Counted from the stretch's first letter, positions 16,408-23,931 are shown. The stretch is 64,000 bases of DNA from Roseomonas fluvialis (GCF_022846615.1 NZ_AP025637.1:4179001-4243000), one strand, 5' to 3'. Notes: a model not told the origin generated them from the letters alone. A program made the numbers and translations.

Positions 16408-17073
16408 ATGGGCGGCTTTGGATCGGGGCGGACGGCGGGGAAGGTCACGGTGGAAGGCTGCCGGACGCTGAAACTCGACGTGAACCGGGTAACGAAGGTC
16501 CTGCGGGGTGCGCTCCGCGGCGTGGAGCCGGCGGCGCTGCCGGTGGTTGGGGGGGCTGTGTGGTCATGGACGACAGACGGGGACGCAGCGCCTCGCGCCC
16601 ACGCGCTGTTGACGCTGATGCTGCACGCCGACCACGGGACGGCGCGTCTGCAATTCGACATTGCCCAGCCGAGCCGCCGCACCGGGCCGCAGGACCAACT
16701 AGTGACGCTGGAAACCACGCCCTGCCGGTTCGGCGGGGTGCGGTGGTGGTGGGTGTGCCCGGCTACGGGGCGGCGCTGTGCGACGCTTTATCTGCCCAAC
16801 GGCGGGCAACTGTTCCTGAGCCGCGGGCGGGGCGCGTATCGGCTCGGCTATGCCTCACAAAGCCAAGACGCCATGGGCCGCAGCCATGGCCGCCTGCGGC
16901 GCCTGCATCGCCGGCTAGGAGGCGCCTACACCCATGCTGACGACGTGTTGCCGCGCCGACCAAAATGGATGCGCTGGCGGACATACGAGCGCACATGGGC
17001 CGAGTGGGAAGCCGCCATGGAACGGCACGAGGCGATATGGATGAAAGGCGCCGAGCGGATGCTCGGGCGATGA
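16408..17073 (+). CDS. conserved hypothetical protein (GGFGSGR family)
   Basis: A 221-aa protein of a widespread uncharacterised family recognised by its start MGGFGSGR and by TPCRFGGVRWWWVCP ... GRRCATLYLP and RLGYASQSQD. The Cys residues in VCP...GRRC and the aromatic patch suggest a zinc-bearing strand domain, followed by a basic helical tail. Members are common in phages and islands of proteobacteria. Molecular function unknown. ATG 16408 fits the family start. Confidence 0.75.
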   Translation: MGGFGSGRTAGKVTVEGCRTLKLDVNRVTKVLRGALRGVEPAALPVVGGAVWSWTTDGDAAPRAHALLTLMLHADHGTARLQFDIAQPSRRTGPQDQLVTLETTPCRFGGVRWWWVCPATGRRCATLYLPNGGQLFLSRGRGAYRLGYASQSQDAMGRSHGRLRRLHRRLGGAYTHADDVLPRRPKWMRWRTYERTWAEWEAAMERHEAIWMKGAERMLGR

Positions 17074-17318
17074 CGCCGCCCCGGCGTTTCGCTCGCCCGC
17101 ATCTTCCAGCGGAGCTTAGGGCCGGGCTCGCGCGCTCGCTGTACCGCTGGGGTCAGGACAGGATTTTGCCGATCGTCGCTGTGGCATGGGCAGAAAGAGG
17201 TCCAAAGACAACGCTAAGGCGAGCGGGACCGACCGATACGACCTGCACCGGAAGCACCGCTGTATCGATCACGAGGCGCCCTTCGGCGCCTACGCCGACA
17301 ATGTCGGACGGCGCCTGA
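17070..17318 (+). pseudogene. short gene cut at the edge of the replication operon
   Basis: ATG 17070 overlaps the previous stop (ATGA), and the first 28 codons look genuine (MTPPRRFARPHLPAELRAGL). After about 17153 the frame runs antisense through the PilZ-domain gene and its residues look non-coding. Probably the original gene was truncated here and a different DNA segment begins, which marks the right edge of the replication module. Confidence 0.4.
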
Positions 17319-17611
17319 ATGCCGGCGCCGGCTTCCGACAGGTCAAGCAAATTGACCGCCCAAGCGCGTCCGGCAACTTCCAACCTTGCTCCGCACGACA
17401 TTGGTTCGCGCGCCGTCTGCCGCCGGTCAGGCACCCTACCAGAGCGATTCAGCCACCCTGCGGTCTCGCCGTGCACAGTGGCAGCGCTTCCGGTGGCGCA
17501 AAGGACAGCCCGAATGGGCTCAGCAGCCGCGGCAGCAATGCTCTGCGCGCAGGCTGCACAGCCGCCGGCAAACGCGAGGAGCACCAGCAACAAAGCGGGA
17601 ATCATTGTCAT
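17153..17611 (-). CDS. PilZ-domain protein with N-terminal membrane anchor
   Basis: A 152-aa protein from ATG 17611. Residues 1-25 (MTMIPALLLVLLAFAGGCAA) form a membrane anchor or signal. The C-terminal 90 residues follow the PilZ pattern: DRRQTAREPMSCGARL (the Arg-rich c-di-GMP switch, here RRQTAR) then NLLDLSEAGAGIQAP (D/NxSxxG motif, here DLSEAG). It would bind cyclic di-GMP. The linker before PilZ resembles the end of a chemoreceptor signalling domain, so the gene could be the 3' part of a larger receptor rejoined to a new start. Confidence 0.6.
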   Translation of the reverse strand: MTMIPALLLVLLAFAGGCAACAQSIAAAAAEPIRAVLCATGSAATVHGETAGWLNRSGRVPDRRQTAREPMSCGARLEVAGRAWAVNLLDLSEAGAGIQAPSDIVGVGAEGRLVIDTAVLPVQVVSVGPARLSVVFGPLSAHATATIGKILS

Positions 17612-17793
17612 TTCGGCCGAGACAGAAGCGTCCCCCAACATACGCCGGCAACTCCTTAGTTTTCGACGGCCATATCCGCATCCAATCCGCGAAGTCGCTT
17701 ATTGTTATTCAACTTTATGGCGCATTTGCAAGCGCGTTTTCGAGTGGGGTGCACACAAGCCCCACCGGGGCGGCTGATCCCTCCGCACTGGGC

Positions 17794-18033
17794 CTAAAGC
17801 CGCGGTCCGTTGTTGCCCGGCTCGGCACATTCAGGACAGGTGAAAGCGGGAGCCCTTCGTCTCCGCGATGTCAGGGCTTCCGGTGGAATCCGCCGGGCGC
17901 GGAAGACGACGCTGACGATTGCCCTTGGCGCCATGGAGGCAAGCCACGAGGCATCGTCCGACGTTAACCGCATAGTGGGCTCCGGAGTTGCCGAAGAGCA
18001 TTTCGGACAGAGGGTATGCGACCTGCTGTGCAT
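17794..18033 (-). CDS. small protein with two CxxC pairs
   Basis: A 79-aa protein from ATG 18033 with CPKC near its start and CPEC near its end, a layout that could bind one zinc ion. Between them, TMRLTSDDASWLASMAPRAI and a basic RRIPPEALTSRRRRAP segment look protein-like. No family recognised. It overlaps a short XRE-tail-like frame on the same strand. It reads away from the IS3 element. Confidence 0.5.
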   Translation of the reverse strand: MHSRSHTLCPKCSSATPEPTMRLTSDDASWLASMAPRAIVSVVFRARRIPPEALTSRRRRAPAFTCPECAEPGNNGPRL

Positions 18034-18153
18034 CGCGGGGACGCAGTACGGCAGCCAGTTATAGATTCGATGACGCGCCGTCTGAGCTGGCGCGTCTTCG
18101 GGCTGCTGATCAGTGACGCGAAATGCGCGGCGCTGGCGCTGAGCAGTCGGGCT
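17964..18153 (-). pseudogene. XRE-regulator tail-like remnant beyond the IS3 element
   Basis: The minus-strand frame entering from the IS reads ARLLSASAAHFASLISSPKT then RQLRRRVIESITG. It lines up in pattern with the tail of the XRE protein at 7636 (LLSLQRLLSDFQQIRSPKLQ). When the IS and one copy of its 3-bp duplication are removed, this frame continues upstream into GTG AGA CGT CTC just after the stop of gene C at 19431, the place an XRE gene occupies at 25122. The DNA-binding part is missing. Homology is suggestive, not proven. Confidence 0.35.
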
Positions 18154-18196
18154 GCGTGGAGTTGCCCCGCTTCCATGGACGGTCTGCGGGTAGTGA

Positions 18197-19048
18197 TCAG
18201 TCGTTCATGAGCATCTTCGTCGCTTCGTATTCGATGGGGGAGAGGTAGCCCAGGGCTGAGTGGCGCCTGGTGGGGTTGTAGAAGCCCTCGATGAAGTGGA
18301 ACACGGCCATGCGGGCTTCGGCTTGGGAACGGAAACGACGCCGGTCGAGTAGTTCGCACTCGAGGGTGGCGAAGAACGCCTCTGCCATGGCGTTGTCATA
18401 GGCGTCGCCGACCGAGCCTGTGGACGGACGCACGCCGGCTTCGCGGCAGCGCATCCCGAAGGCCACAGAGGTGTATTGGCTGCCCTGGTCGCTGTGATGC
18501 ACGACATCGGCTGGCTTCCTCGTGGCGACGGCCATGTCGAGTGCGTCGAGCACCAGGCGCGTCCGCAGGTCTGTGGCCATCGACCAGCCGACGATGCGGC
18601 GCGACCAGGCATCAAGCACGACGGCCAGGAACAAGAAGCCTGCCGCGGTCGGCACGTAGGTGATGTCGGCCACCCACAGCAGGTTCGGCCCTGGTGCGGT
18701 GAAGACCCGGCCGACGAGATCGTTGGCCGGCCTGTGTGTCGGCTCGCGCCGCGTCGTGGTCGGGAAACGTCGCCGTGACACACCGCGCAGCCCGTCCTGG
18801 CGCATCAGCCGCGCCACACGCTTGCGGGCGATCGCGGTGCCCTCGGCTTGCAACTCGGCATGCACCCGCGGGGCGCCGTAGGTGCCGTGTGAGGCCACGT
18901 GGATCGTGCGGATCCGGCGCAGCAGGATGGCGTCGGCCCGGGCATGGGCCGAGGCCGGCCGGCTGCGCCAGGCGTAGAACCCAGAAACGGAAACCCGCAG
19001 CACACGGGCCATGACACGGATGGGGAATTCGGCCTGGTGCGCGATCAT
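18197..19048 (-). CDS. IS3-family transposase OrfB (DDE catalytic subunit)
   Basis: A 283-aa integrase-core protein. An HTH_21 region (TYGAPRVHAELQAEG) precedes the catalytic DDE domain: first Asp in WVADITYVPT, second Asp in VHHSDQGSQY, and Glu in the DNAMAEAFFATLE segment. It ends in RHSALGYLSPIEYE, the family signature. It is made either from its own ATG 19048, which overlaps the orfA stop, or as an OrfAB fusion by frameshift at the hairpin at 19056-19074. Confidence 0.93.
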   Translation of the reverse strand: MIAHQAEFPIRVMARVLRVSVSGFYAWRSRPASAHARADAILLRRIRTIHVASHGTYGAPRVHAELQAEGTAIARKRVARLMRQDGLRGVSRRRFPTTTRREPTHRPANDLVGRVFTAPGPNLLWVADITYVPTAAGFLFLAVVLDAWSRRIVGWSMATDLRTRLVLDALDMAVATRKPADVVHHSDQGSQYTSVAFGMRCREAGVRPSTGSVGDAYDNAMAEAFFATLECELLDRRRFRSQAEARMAVFHFIEGFYNPTRRHSALGYLSPIEYEATKMLMND

Positions 19049-19356
19049 GAATTCGAAGACCCCGACGGGGTCTTGTCCTTCGCGAACCAGGCCGCCGCCT
19101 TTGCCAAGATGTCGCGCTCCTGGCGCAGCCGATGGTTCTCACGGCGGAGCTTGCTCAGTTCCTCTCGCTCGGCGCTGGTCGTACCGCCGTCGCGGCGCTG
19201 GCCGGCATCGCGCTCCGCCTGACGGACCCAGTGCGCGATCGACTGCGCCGTCGGCTCGAACTCGCGAGCGAGGTCCTCGGGCGTTCGACCTGATCGGACC
19301 AACTCCACCATTTGCCGCCGGAACTCCGGCGGGTAGGGCACTCTGAACCTGGGCAT
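19045..19356 (-). CDS. IS3-family OrfA (HTH_Tnp_1 protein)
   Basis: DNA-binding partner of OrfB, 103 aa from ATG 19356 (MPRFRVPYPPEFRRQMVELV). A helix-turn-helix (TPEDLAREFEPTAQSIAHWV) is followed by a leucine-zipper-like helix (LSKLRRENHRLRQERDILAK) ending in AAAWFA, the typical OrfA end. An upstream start at 19392 would reach into the terminal repeat region and is less likely. Confidence 0.9.
   Translation of the reverse strand: MPRFRVPYPPEFRRQMVELVRSGRTPEDLAREFEPTAQSIAHWVRQAERDAGQRRDGGTTSAEREELSKLRRENHRLRQERDILAKAAAWFAKDKTPSGSSNS
19056..19074 (-). promoter_or_regulatory. perfect hairpin at the orfA/orfB junction
   Basis: AAGACCCC-GTC-GGGGTCTT is a perfect 8-bp stem a few codons before the orfA stop. 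A shift into the -1 frame here joins OrfA to a reading (GVFEFMIAHQ) that runs straight into OrfB, as in other IS3 elements where a structured RNA stimulates frameshifting. The role is inferred. Confidence 0.5.
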
Positions 19357-19430
19357 CTCGAACACCTCCGTCTCAAGCCTCGGGGTGTCCACAAAACCGG
19401 GTCAACTCCAGCGAGACGTCTCACCGGTGA

Positions 19431-19748
19431 CTAATGCTGAAGTAGCTTCGCGCGCTCCATAAATGGCTGCGGTACCGGCTCGCGAGCGATTTCGAGCTCC
19501 GGCGTGTGGGCGCTATCGCCGCCGACCTCCGTCCGGATTTGCTCGCAGGCGGCGCGGAACGCCTCCGCGACCTCCCGGATCGTCGCGGCCTCGCCAGGCG
19601 TTGCGGCATTGTGTGCCGCGTCAAAGGCGCCAGAGAGCTCACGAACGAGTTCCTCAAGCCTCTCGCGCGGCCTATCGGCTAGCGCGATGGTTTCGCGCAG
19701 CGCGATTTCCGCTGCCTGAACGATTGTATGGTTCGCTAGCGGCTTCAC
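19431..19748 (-). CDS. small helical protein, family C, first copy
   Basis: A 105-aa helical protein. It is clearly paralogous to the protein at 24811: AAEIALRETIALADRPRERL against AAEHAIRAHLEKCDQPLQRM, followed in both by LxRELxxAxxxAxxxxP, ExAxxFRxA, (E/F)xGGDxxxxP and a Pro-rich end. No known domain. It diverges from A and B at 20145 and 20398. The IS3 element begins 20 bases after its stop, where the other copy has an XRE gene. Function unknown. Confidence 0.6.
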   Translation of the reverse strand: MKPLANHTIVQAAEIALRETIALADRPRERLEELVRELSGAFDAAHNAATPGEAATIREVAEAFRAACEQIRTEVGGDSAHTPELEIAREPVPQPFMERAKLLQH

Positions 19749-20144
19749 AGTTCGTGTCTCCCCTGCACGACCGCTCCCCGACGGTAAGGGGTACAGCCCG
19801 GCGTTGGACGGCGGTGCGGCCTACTGTGGTCTAGAGGCGGGCGCTCCGCCAATGACTGCGGTGGTAGCCAGCGTTCCTCAGAATCCAAAAATCAAAACAT
19901 TGTCTAATTAACCAATATTCATCGCTCACGAATAATTGTCTATCATTGGCATGGATCGTTGGCGCGTGAATTCGTCGTCAATGCCCTCCACTACTGTTGG
20001 TTGAGTTATTTGAATTCAATGACATAACGGGAAACCGGGGACGCGACATATCAATCTGGGGTTTAGGAAAATCTGGACACACTCGGGTTAGATGCATATT
20101 CCGCCGGTAAGCAAGTGATCTCGGCGCTCAAGGAGCATCCCTTT
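19749..20144. other. AT-rich divergent promoter region of module copy 1
   Basis: Between gene C (minus) and gene A (plus) lie about 400 bases, AT-rich at 19860-20100. No gene is seen. Promoters for both directions are expected here, but I cannot name a clear -35/-10 pair. AAGGAG at 20130-20135 is the ribosome site of gene A. Confidence 0.5.
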
Positions 20145-20363
20145 ATGTCGGACGGCCGCGTTCACAGTCTTTTAAATGATCATAACGACACAAATGAAGA
20201 TCGTGCTGCGGACGCAACACTCGCGCGGAATGATGCGCTCAAGGCCGCCGAGCAGGTCCTTCGGGCCGCGCGCGAAGCCGGTAGCGCCCACGCCGAGCGC
20301 GTTTTGCACACGCTGATAGCGCTACTTAAGACCTCCAGCGGCGGAAACGCCGAGCCAGTGTAA
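20145..20363 (+). CDS. small helical protein, family A, first copy
   Basis: A 72-aa protein from ATG 20145, chosen over GTG 20115 because AAGGAG lies 9 bases before it and because the paralogue at 24187 also has 72 residues. The C-terminal helices AAEQVLRAAREAGSAHAERV and LHTLIALLK match AAEGVLSAAREAGSIDAERV and LQAVIELLR of the second copy. The N-terminal half is polar and variable. It is probably co-transcribed with family B at 20398. No known domain. Confidence 0.65.
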   Translation: MSDGRVHSLLNDHNDTNEDRAADATLARNDALKAAEQVLRAAREAGSAHAERVLHTLIALLKTSSGGNAEPV

Positions 20364-20397
20364 CGGCACCCCATAACCATCGAGGAAGGCCCTTGGA

Positions 20398-20607
20398 ATG
20401 TTTCAGATCGACAATCTGTGTCTCCAGGACCGAGATCAAGTTGAGCACCTAACTGGCGCGGCCTCTGGGACCGACGCCCTTAGAGACGCCGCGCTGGCAG
20501 TCGAACGTGTCCTGGCGGTGGCACACGAGCGCGGCTTCGCAGACGCCATTCCGCTTCTCAGCGCTGTCGCCGGGTTGCTTCGCGACGTTGGCAGCGACCG
20601 GCGTTGA
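20398..20607 (+). CDS. small helical protein, family B, first copy
   Basis: A 69-aa protein whose core AALAVERVLAVAHERGFADA then LLSAVAGLLRDV matches the paralogue at 23932 (AALAIERVLSAAHERGSVDA then ILSTVSGLLRDV). The same helix-turn-helix-like hairpin is recognisable in family A, so A and B probably share an origin. GAGGAAGG precedes the ATG. It lies 34 bases after gene A. Function unknown; the shape suggests a small interaction protein rather than an enzyme. Confidence 0.65.
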   Translation: MFQIDNLCLQDRDQVEHLTGAASGTDALRDAALAVERVLAVAHERGFADAIPLLSAVAGLLRDVGSDRR

Positions 20608-20664
20608 ACAAACCTCCGCATCGCCCTCGGCTTCGGCCCTGCGATCGCGCGCTTCGGCCGCAGC

Positions 20665-20820
20665 ATGACTGTCCGCGGGATCGCCAAGCGCGTGCGATGC
20701 TCCGGGTGCCGCGGGCGCACCATCGTCGTGCAGGTCACGACAGAGACGCGCGGCACCGTCACACGCGAGCGCCCCGGGCCGGCGCCGGAGACGCGGGCAG
20801 GCTCCGCCAGCCCTGCGTAA
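20665..20820 (+). CDS. small basic protein with CxxC pair
   Basis: A 51-aa frame from ATG 20665 (MTVRGIAKRVRCSGCRGRTI ...) with one CSGC pair and many Arg residues. The frame is open further upstream (FGPAIARFGRS precedes the ATG), so an earlier start after gene B is possible. A small zinc or nucleic-acid binder is plausible from composition only. Confidence 0.4.
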   Translation: MTVRGIAKRVRCSGCRGRTIVVQVTTETRGTVTRERPGPAPETRAGSASPA

Positions 20821-20854
20821 TGCCTCGGTCACTACACCCGGCGATACTTGCCCC

Positions 20855-21112
20855 ATGACGCACGACCCCGTCGCCGCCATGCGCCACCGCGCCCGCCACC
20901 ACGCCGAGCAAGAGGCACGGGCCGAGCGTGAGGCCCTGGCCCGTCTGCTCACCGACCCCGCATTGGTGCTCGTGACGCGGCGCATGGGCATAACCGACCT
21001 CGCCGCAGCCGCAACCACCGGGCGGATCGCAGCCGGGCCGATGCTGCGCCTGCTGACGGCCGCAGCCGACCTCGCCGGGCAGGCGCGCGCGTTAGCTAAG
21101 CGCAGCATCTAG
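20855..21112 (+). CDS. small helical hypothetical protein
   Basis: An 85-aa protein from ATG 20855, Ala/Arg-rich and predicted entirely helical (EQEARAEREALARLLTDPAL, then MGITDLAAAATTGRIAAGPM). No cysteines, no membrane segment, no recognised family. It follows the A-B pair and the CxxC protein on the same strand. Confidence 0.5.
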   Translation: MTHDPVAAMRHRARHHAEQEARAEREALARLLTDPALVLVTRRMGITDLAAAATTGRIAAGPMLRLLTAAADLAGQARALAKRSI

Positions 21113-21279
21113 GCGCGCCATCCCTCAGCGTGCATGGCACGCGTTATCGCACAGCGCACAGGTTGCACCGCAGCACGCGACGGTCCGTGTTCGTATCGTC
21201 ACGGCTGCGACACCACGCCCGCCGGTTAGTGGCGGCGCCTATACGGCCGAATGCATAACCGCAGCATCGCAGCAGGCTT

Positions 21280-21414
21280 GTGGAGGCGTCGGTGTCGCAG
21301 TTGGTCGCCGGAGGTATTGTCGTGCTGGGGGTCGTGGGCGTGTGGGTCTTGCTCCACGCCATCGGCAGCGCGCTCGCATGGGTTGCCCGGCGACAGGACC
21401 GGCGGGACGCCTAG
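21280..21414 (+). CDS. tiny single-pass membrane protein
   Basis: A 44-aa frame from GTG 21280 with one clear membrane segment (LVAGGIVVLGVVGVWVLLHA) followed by a basic end (WVARRQDRRDA), which predicts an N-out, C-in orientation. No family recognised. The start is uncertain, since GTG 21291 is also possible in sequence but out of frame. Confidence 0.45.
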   Translation: MEASVSQLVAGGIVVLGVVGVWVLLHAIGSALAWVARRQDRRDA

Positions 21415-21431
21415 GCCGACGCGGCGCCGGC

Positions 21432-21678
21432 TTAGGTGCAGCGGAAGCGAAGGCTAAAGTCGTAAAGGCCACGATACTGGTCGATGCTGCGACTCAGATC
21501 GCCGGGCTGCACCTGCTTTCCCTGCGCTGCACAATACTCAGTCGCTTGGCTTACGACCCGCGTCTGTGCCGACGCCGCGCCGCCACTCATCCAATCGGTC
21601 TGAGCGGTTACAGTATTCCCCGCCGCCGAGCTTGAGGACTGGCGTAGTTGAGGCGCAGCCAATGAGGGCGAGCACGGC
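21432..21678 (-). pseudogene. small lipoprotein, frameshifted and cut by the IS630 element
   Basis: The 5' end reads LALIGCASTTPVLKLGGGEY, a lipobox (L-I-G-C) with the usual mature start. One missing base after GGGEY then changes frame, and the family sequence goes on as TVTAQTDW ... AQTRVVSQATEYCAAQGKQV and ends at SLRFRCT. The pattern 'lipobox, YTVT, YCAAQGK, FRC' is that of a common small outer-membrane lipoprotein family. The start codon is gone because the IS630 element begins just upstream at 21680. Confidence 0.65.
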
Positions 21679-21679
21679 T

Positions 21680-22660
21680 AGAGCATTTTCCGATCAGTCT
21701 GGGTCATATCCTACCGCGGCGAAGTAGTTGGCGCATTCGGTTGGATTGAATGTGTCGATGATGCTGGCGATGGCGGACCAGAGGCCGTCGATGGTTCGCT
21801 CGGCGGCTTTGCGCAGCATGGCCTTGAGCTTGGCGAAGGCGTTCTCGATCGGATTGAAGTCGGGGCTGTAGGGCGGCAGTTAAAGGAGGCTCGCGCCCGC
21901 AGCCTCGATAGCGGCGCGGATACCGGGCCGCTTGTGGCTGCTGAGGTTGTCCATGACGACGATGTCGCCAGGTCGCAGATCCGGGACCAGAACCTCATCG
22001 ACATAGGCCTGGAAGGCGAGGCCGTTGATCGGCCCGTCGAGCACCATCGGCGCGACCATGCCGGAGTTGCGCAGGCCCGCGACGAAGGTCGTCGTCTTCC
22101 AGTGGCCGTGCGGGATAGCGGCGCGCAGTCGCTCACCGCGCGGTGCCCGGCCGCGGGTGCGGGCCATGTTGGTCGAGGCCCAGGTCTCGTCGATGAACAC
22201 CAGGCGGTCCGGGTCGAGGTCGAGTTGTCCCTCGAACCATTCCCAGCGTCGCGTCAGAATGTCGGGCCGTTGTTGCTCCGCCGCGTGCGCCGACTTTTTT
22301 TCAGCGTGATCCGGCGCCGTGCGAAGAACCGCCACAAGGTGGCGACGCCGACCGGCACGCCGGCCGCCGCCAGTTCCGCGCGTAGCTCGCTGAGCGTGAT
22401 GTCCGGCGTGCGCTCCAGCAGACCGAGGATCAACGGCGCATGCGCCTCGATCCGTCCTGAGCGACGGTCGCCGCCGAGGGGGCCGGGTGCCACCGAACCC
22501 ACCGCACGCTTCAAGGACGCCCAGCGGATGGCGCTCGAGATGCCGACGCCGAAGCGTGAAGCGGCTGCCCGGCAAGAGGATCCTGCCTCGATCGCCGCAA
22601 CAACACGCTCCCGAAGATCCACCGACAGCGCCTTCGACATGCCTGTCGGCCCCCTCCCGA
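21680..22660 (-). mobile_element. IS630-family element, inactive
   Basis: The element carries an orfA/orfB pair of the IS630 type. Its left end is GAGCATTTTCCGATCAGTCT after a TA dinucleotide (21679-21680 region), the target preferred by this family. The right end lies just before the truncated gene at 22665 and could not be placed exactly because no clean matching terminal repeat was found. It has interrupted a lipoprotein gene on one side and probably a DUF883-like gene on the other. Confidence 0.7.
21694..22640 (-). pseudogene. IS630-family transposase with internal stop
   Basis: DDE transposase in two frames. The first part ([23 protein letters not shown] region [19 protein letters not shown]) ends near ITLKK at a run of seven A, where IS630 elements shift frame; the second part continues as [12 protein letters not shown], then [10 protein letters not shown] (first Asp), [12 protein letters not shown] (second Asp). 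A TAA interrupts the frame at 21880 between AGASLL and LPPYSPDFNPIENAF, which holds the final Glu. Without readthrough the catalytic triad is incomplete, so it is dead. Confidence 0.85.
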
Positions 22661-22664
22661 CAGA

Positions 22665-22862
22665 CAGCTTGAATCAGATCCGCACCGCGTCGGGGAAGGA
22701 CTTTCGCGATTCAGTCAGGTCGGAGGACGCGCTAAGGATGCGGTCGACCGCGTCGCAGATTGCGCCACGCGGACGGTACAGCGCGTTCAGGAGCACCCCA
22801 TTCAGGCCATGCTGGCGTCGTTGTTCACGGGGCTGTTCATTGGCTTTTGCCTGCGTCGCTGA
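22665..22862 (+). pseudogene. C-terminal piece of a DUF883/YqjD-like membrane protein
   Basis: The frame reads [20 protein letters not shown], then DAVDRVADCATRTVQRVQEH PIQAMLASLFTGLFIGFCLR before its stop. A helical part followed by one C-terminal membrane segment with a preceding HPIQA is the layout of ElaB/YqjD-type proteins, which tether to the inner membrane. The 5' end is lost at the IS630 boundary. It lies 28 bases before a GlsB-like gene, another stress-type membrane protein. Confidence 0.45.
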
Positions 22863-22890
22863 ACGGCGCGGGCCTATCGGCGGACAGAGA

Positions 22891-23142
22891 ATGGACGACA
22901 GAAGCATTGGCTGGATTGCGGCGTTCACCATAGGCGGCTTCGCCGGTTGGATCGCCTCGGCGCTGATGAAATCAAGCACCGGGATCTTCCTAAACATCAT
23001 CGTCGGGATGATAGGTGCCGCTGTCGCCAGCTTGCTCTTCGGGATTCTCGGCGTCTCCTTCGGCGGTTGGATTGGCTACTTGGCGGCTGGGGTGCTCGGG
23101 GCCTGCGTTCTGATCGGTGCGGCAAGGATGATCCGTAGCTAA
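22891..23142 (+). CDS. GlsB/YeaQ/YmgE-family membrane protein
   Basis: An 83-aa inner-membrane protein of the transglycosylase-associated (GlsB/YeaQ) family. Three hydrophobic segments are seen: IAAFTIGGFAGWIASALM, IFLNIIVGMIGAAVASLLFG and WIGYLAAGVLGACVLIGAA, with the typical GxxGG/GW repeats. ATG 22891 follows GGACAGAG. Members are linked to stress response; the exact role is unknown. It looks intact. Confidence 0.85.
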   Translation: MDDRSIGWIAAFTIGGFAGWIASALMKSSTGIFLNIIVGMIGAAVASLLFGILGVSFGGWIGYLAAGVLGACVLIGAARMIRS

Positions 23143-23220
23143 CCTCCGCGCCGGCACCGGTTACTTCATGCGCCGGCTAGGCGATCCTTCGCCTTCTGTA
23201 CGACGTTCGGCGGAAAGCGA

Positions 23221-23870
23221 TTAGCGAAGCGGGTGACGATCGCTTCCGGCTTTCAAGGACAGCAGGGGCAACCTGCAGCAGATGCCCGGGGTATTCCCAG
23301 AGGGCCCCGAACTTGCCTTGGTTCGGTGGGGCATGCCGTCGTCGAAAAGGCGCTCCTGGACGCTGCGACGAAGCGGGCGGACAAGCTCCGCGCGAAGGGC
23401 AAGCGCGTCGACTTCGACGAGCTGCTCCGCATGGAGCCGGATAGCGGCACGACGAACATCCGCAACACCGCATCGGCGCATTGGAAGCGATGGCTCGGCG
23501 TCGAGAGCCGATGCCTGGTGCCCTTCACGTCCTTTAGCGAGTTCAACAGGGAGGCAGGCGGATACATCTGGTTCGCCCGCGATTAGGACCGTCCCCTGAC
23601 CTTCTTCGCCGGCATATGGGCGCCACGGTGGACCAGCGTACGGAAGGCGCGGACGGGCCTCGAGACGATCGACCTGTTCCGCTTCCTCATGAGGGAACCG
23701 AACGCCGAGGTGGGCGCGAGTCACCCCTGGGCGATGCCGGTAATCGTCGCCGCGCCGGAGGAGATCTAAACGTAGATGACGGCGCCGTGGTACGAGGCGA
23801 AGGCGGTGCAGCGAACCTTGCCGGATTGGTCGCTGGTGGTGGTGGCGAGGGGCTTGAAGCGAAACCCGCA
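23221..23870 (+). pseudogene. SRAP/YedK-type DNA-protein crosslink gene, broken
   Basis: SRAP proteins trap abasic sites with their Cys2. This copy has no N-terminal Cys. The family sequence is scattered over frames: MPGVFPEGPELALVRWGMPS, then KALLDAATKRADKLRAKGKR ... DSGTTNIRNTASAHWKRWLG and RCLVPFTSFSEFN, a stop at 23584, then FFAGIWAP, FRFLMREPNAEVGASHPWAM and finally MTAPWYEAKAVQRTLPDWS in another frame. At least three frameshifts or stops make it non-functional. Confidence 0.85.
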
Positions 23871-23931
23871 AGCCGATTCCGCGTGGCGGACACCCCGTTC
23901 GACCGTGCGGGGCCGTTGGCGAGTGGAAGCC

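Larger units (their letters stand above)
18157..19410 (-). mobile_element. intact IS3-family insertion sequence
   Basis: The element is bounded by 24-bp imperfect terminal inverted repeats: TGGAGTTGCCCCGCTTCCAT at 18157 on the plus strand and TGGAGTTGACCCGGTTTTGT at 19410 on the minus strand. The flanks show a 3-bp target duplication (GCG at 18154-18156 and 19411-19413), typical of IS3. It is 1254 bp and carries overlapping orfA and orfB in full length. The insertion lies 20 bases after the stop of the small gene at 19431. Confidence 0.9.

Noticed and set aside
18072..18096. GACGCGCC ... GGCGCGTC inverted repeat as a terminator
   Set aside because: The stem is perfect, but no T-run follows on either strand and it lies upstream, not downstream, of the nearest gene.
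21144..21362. Minus-strand frame opposite the tiny membrane protein
   Set aside because: Thr/Arg/Cys-rich without structure; the plus strand has a clear membrane segment.
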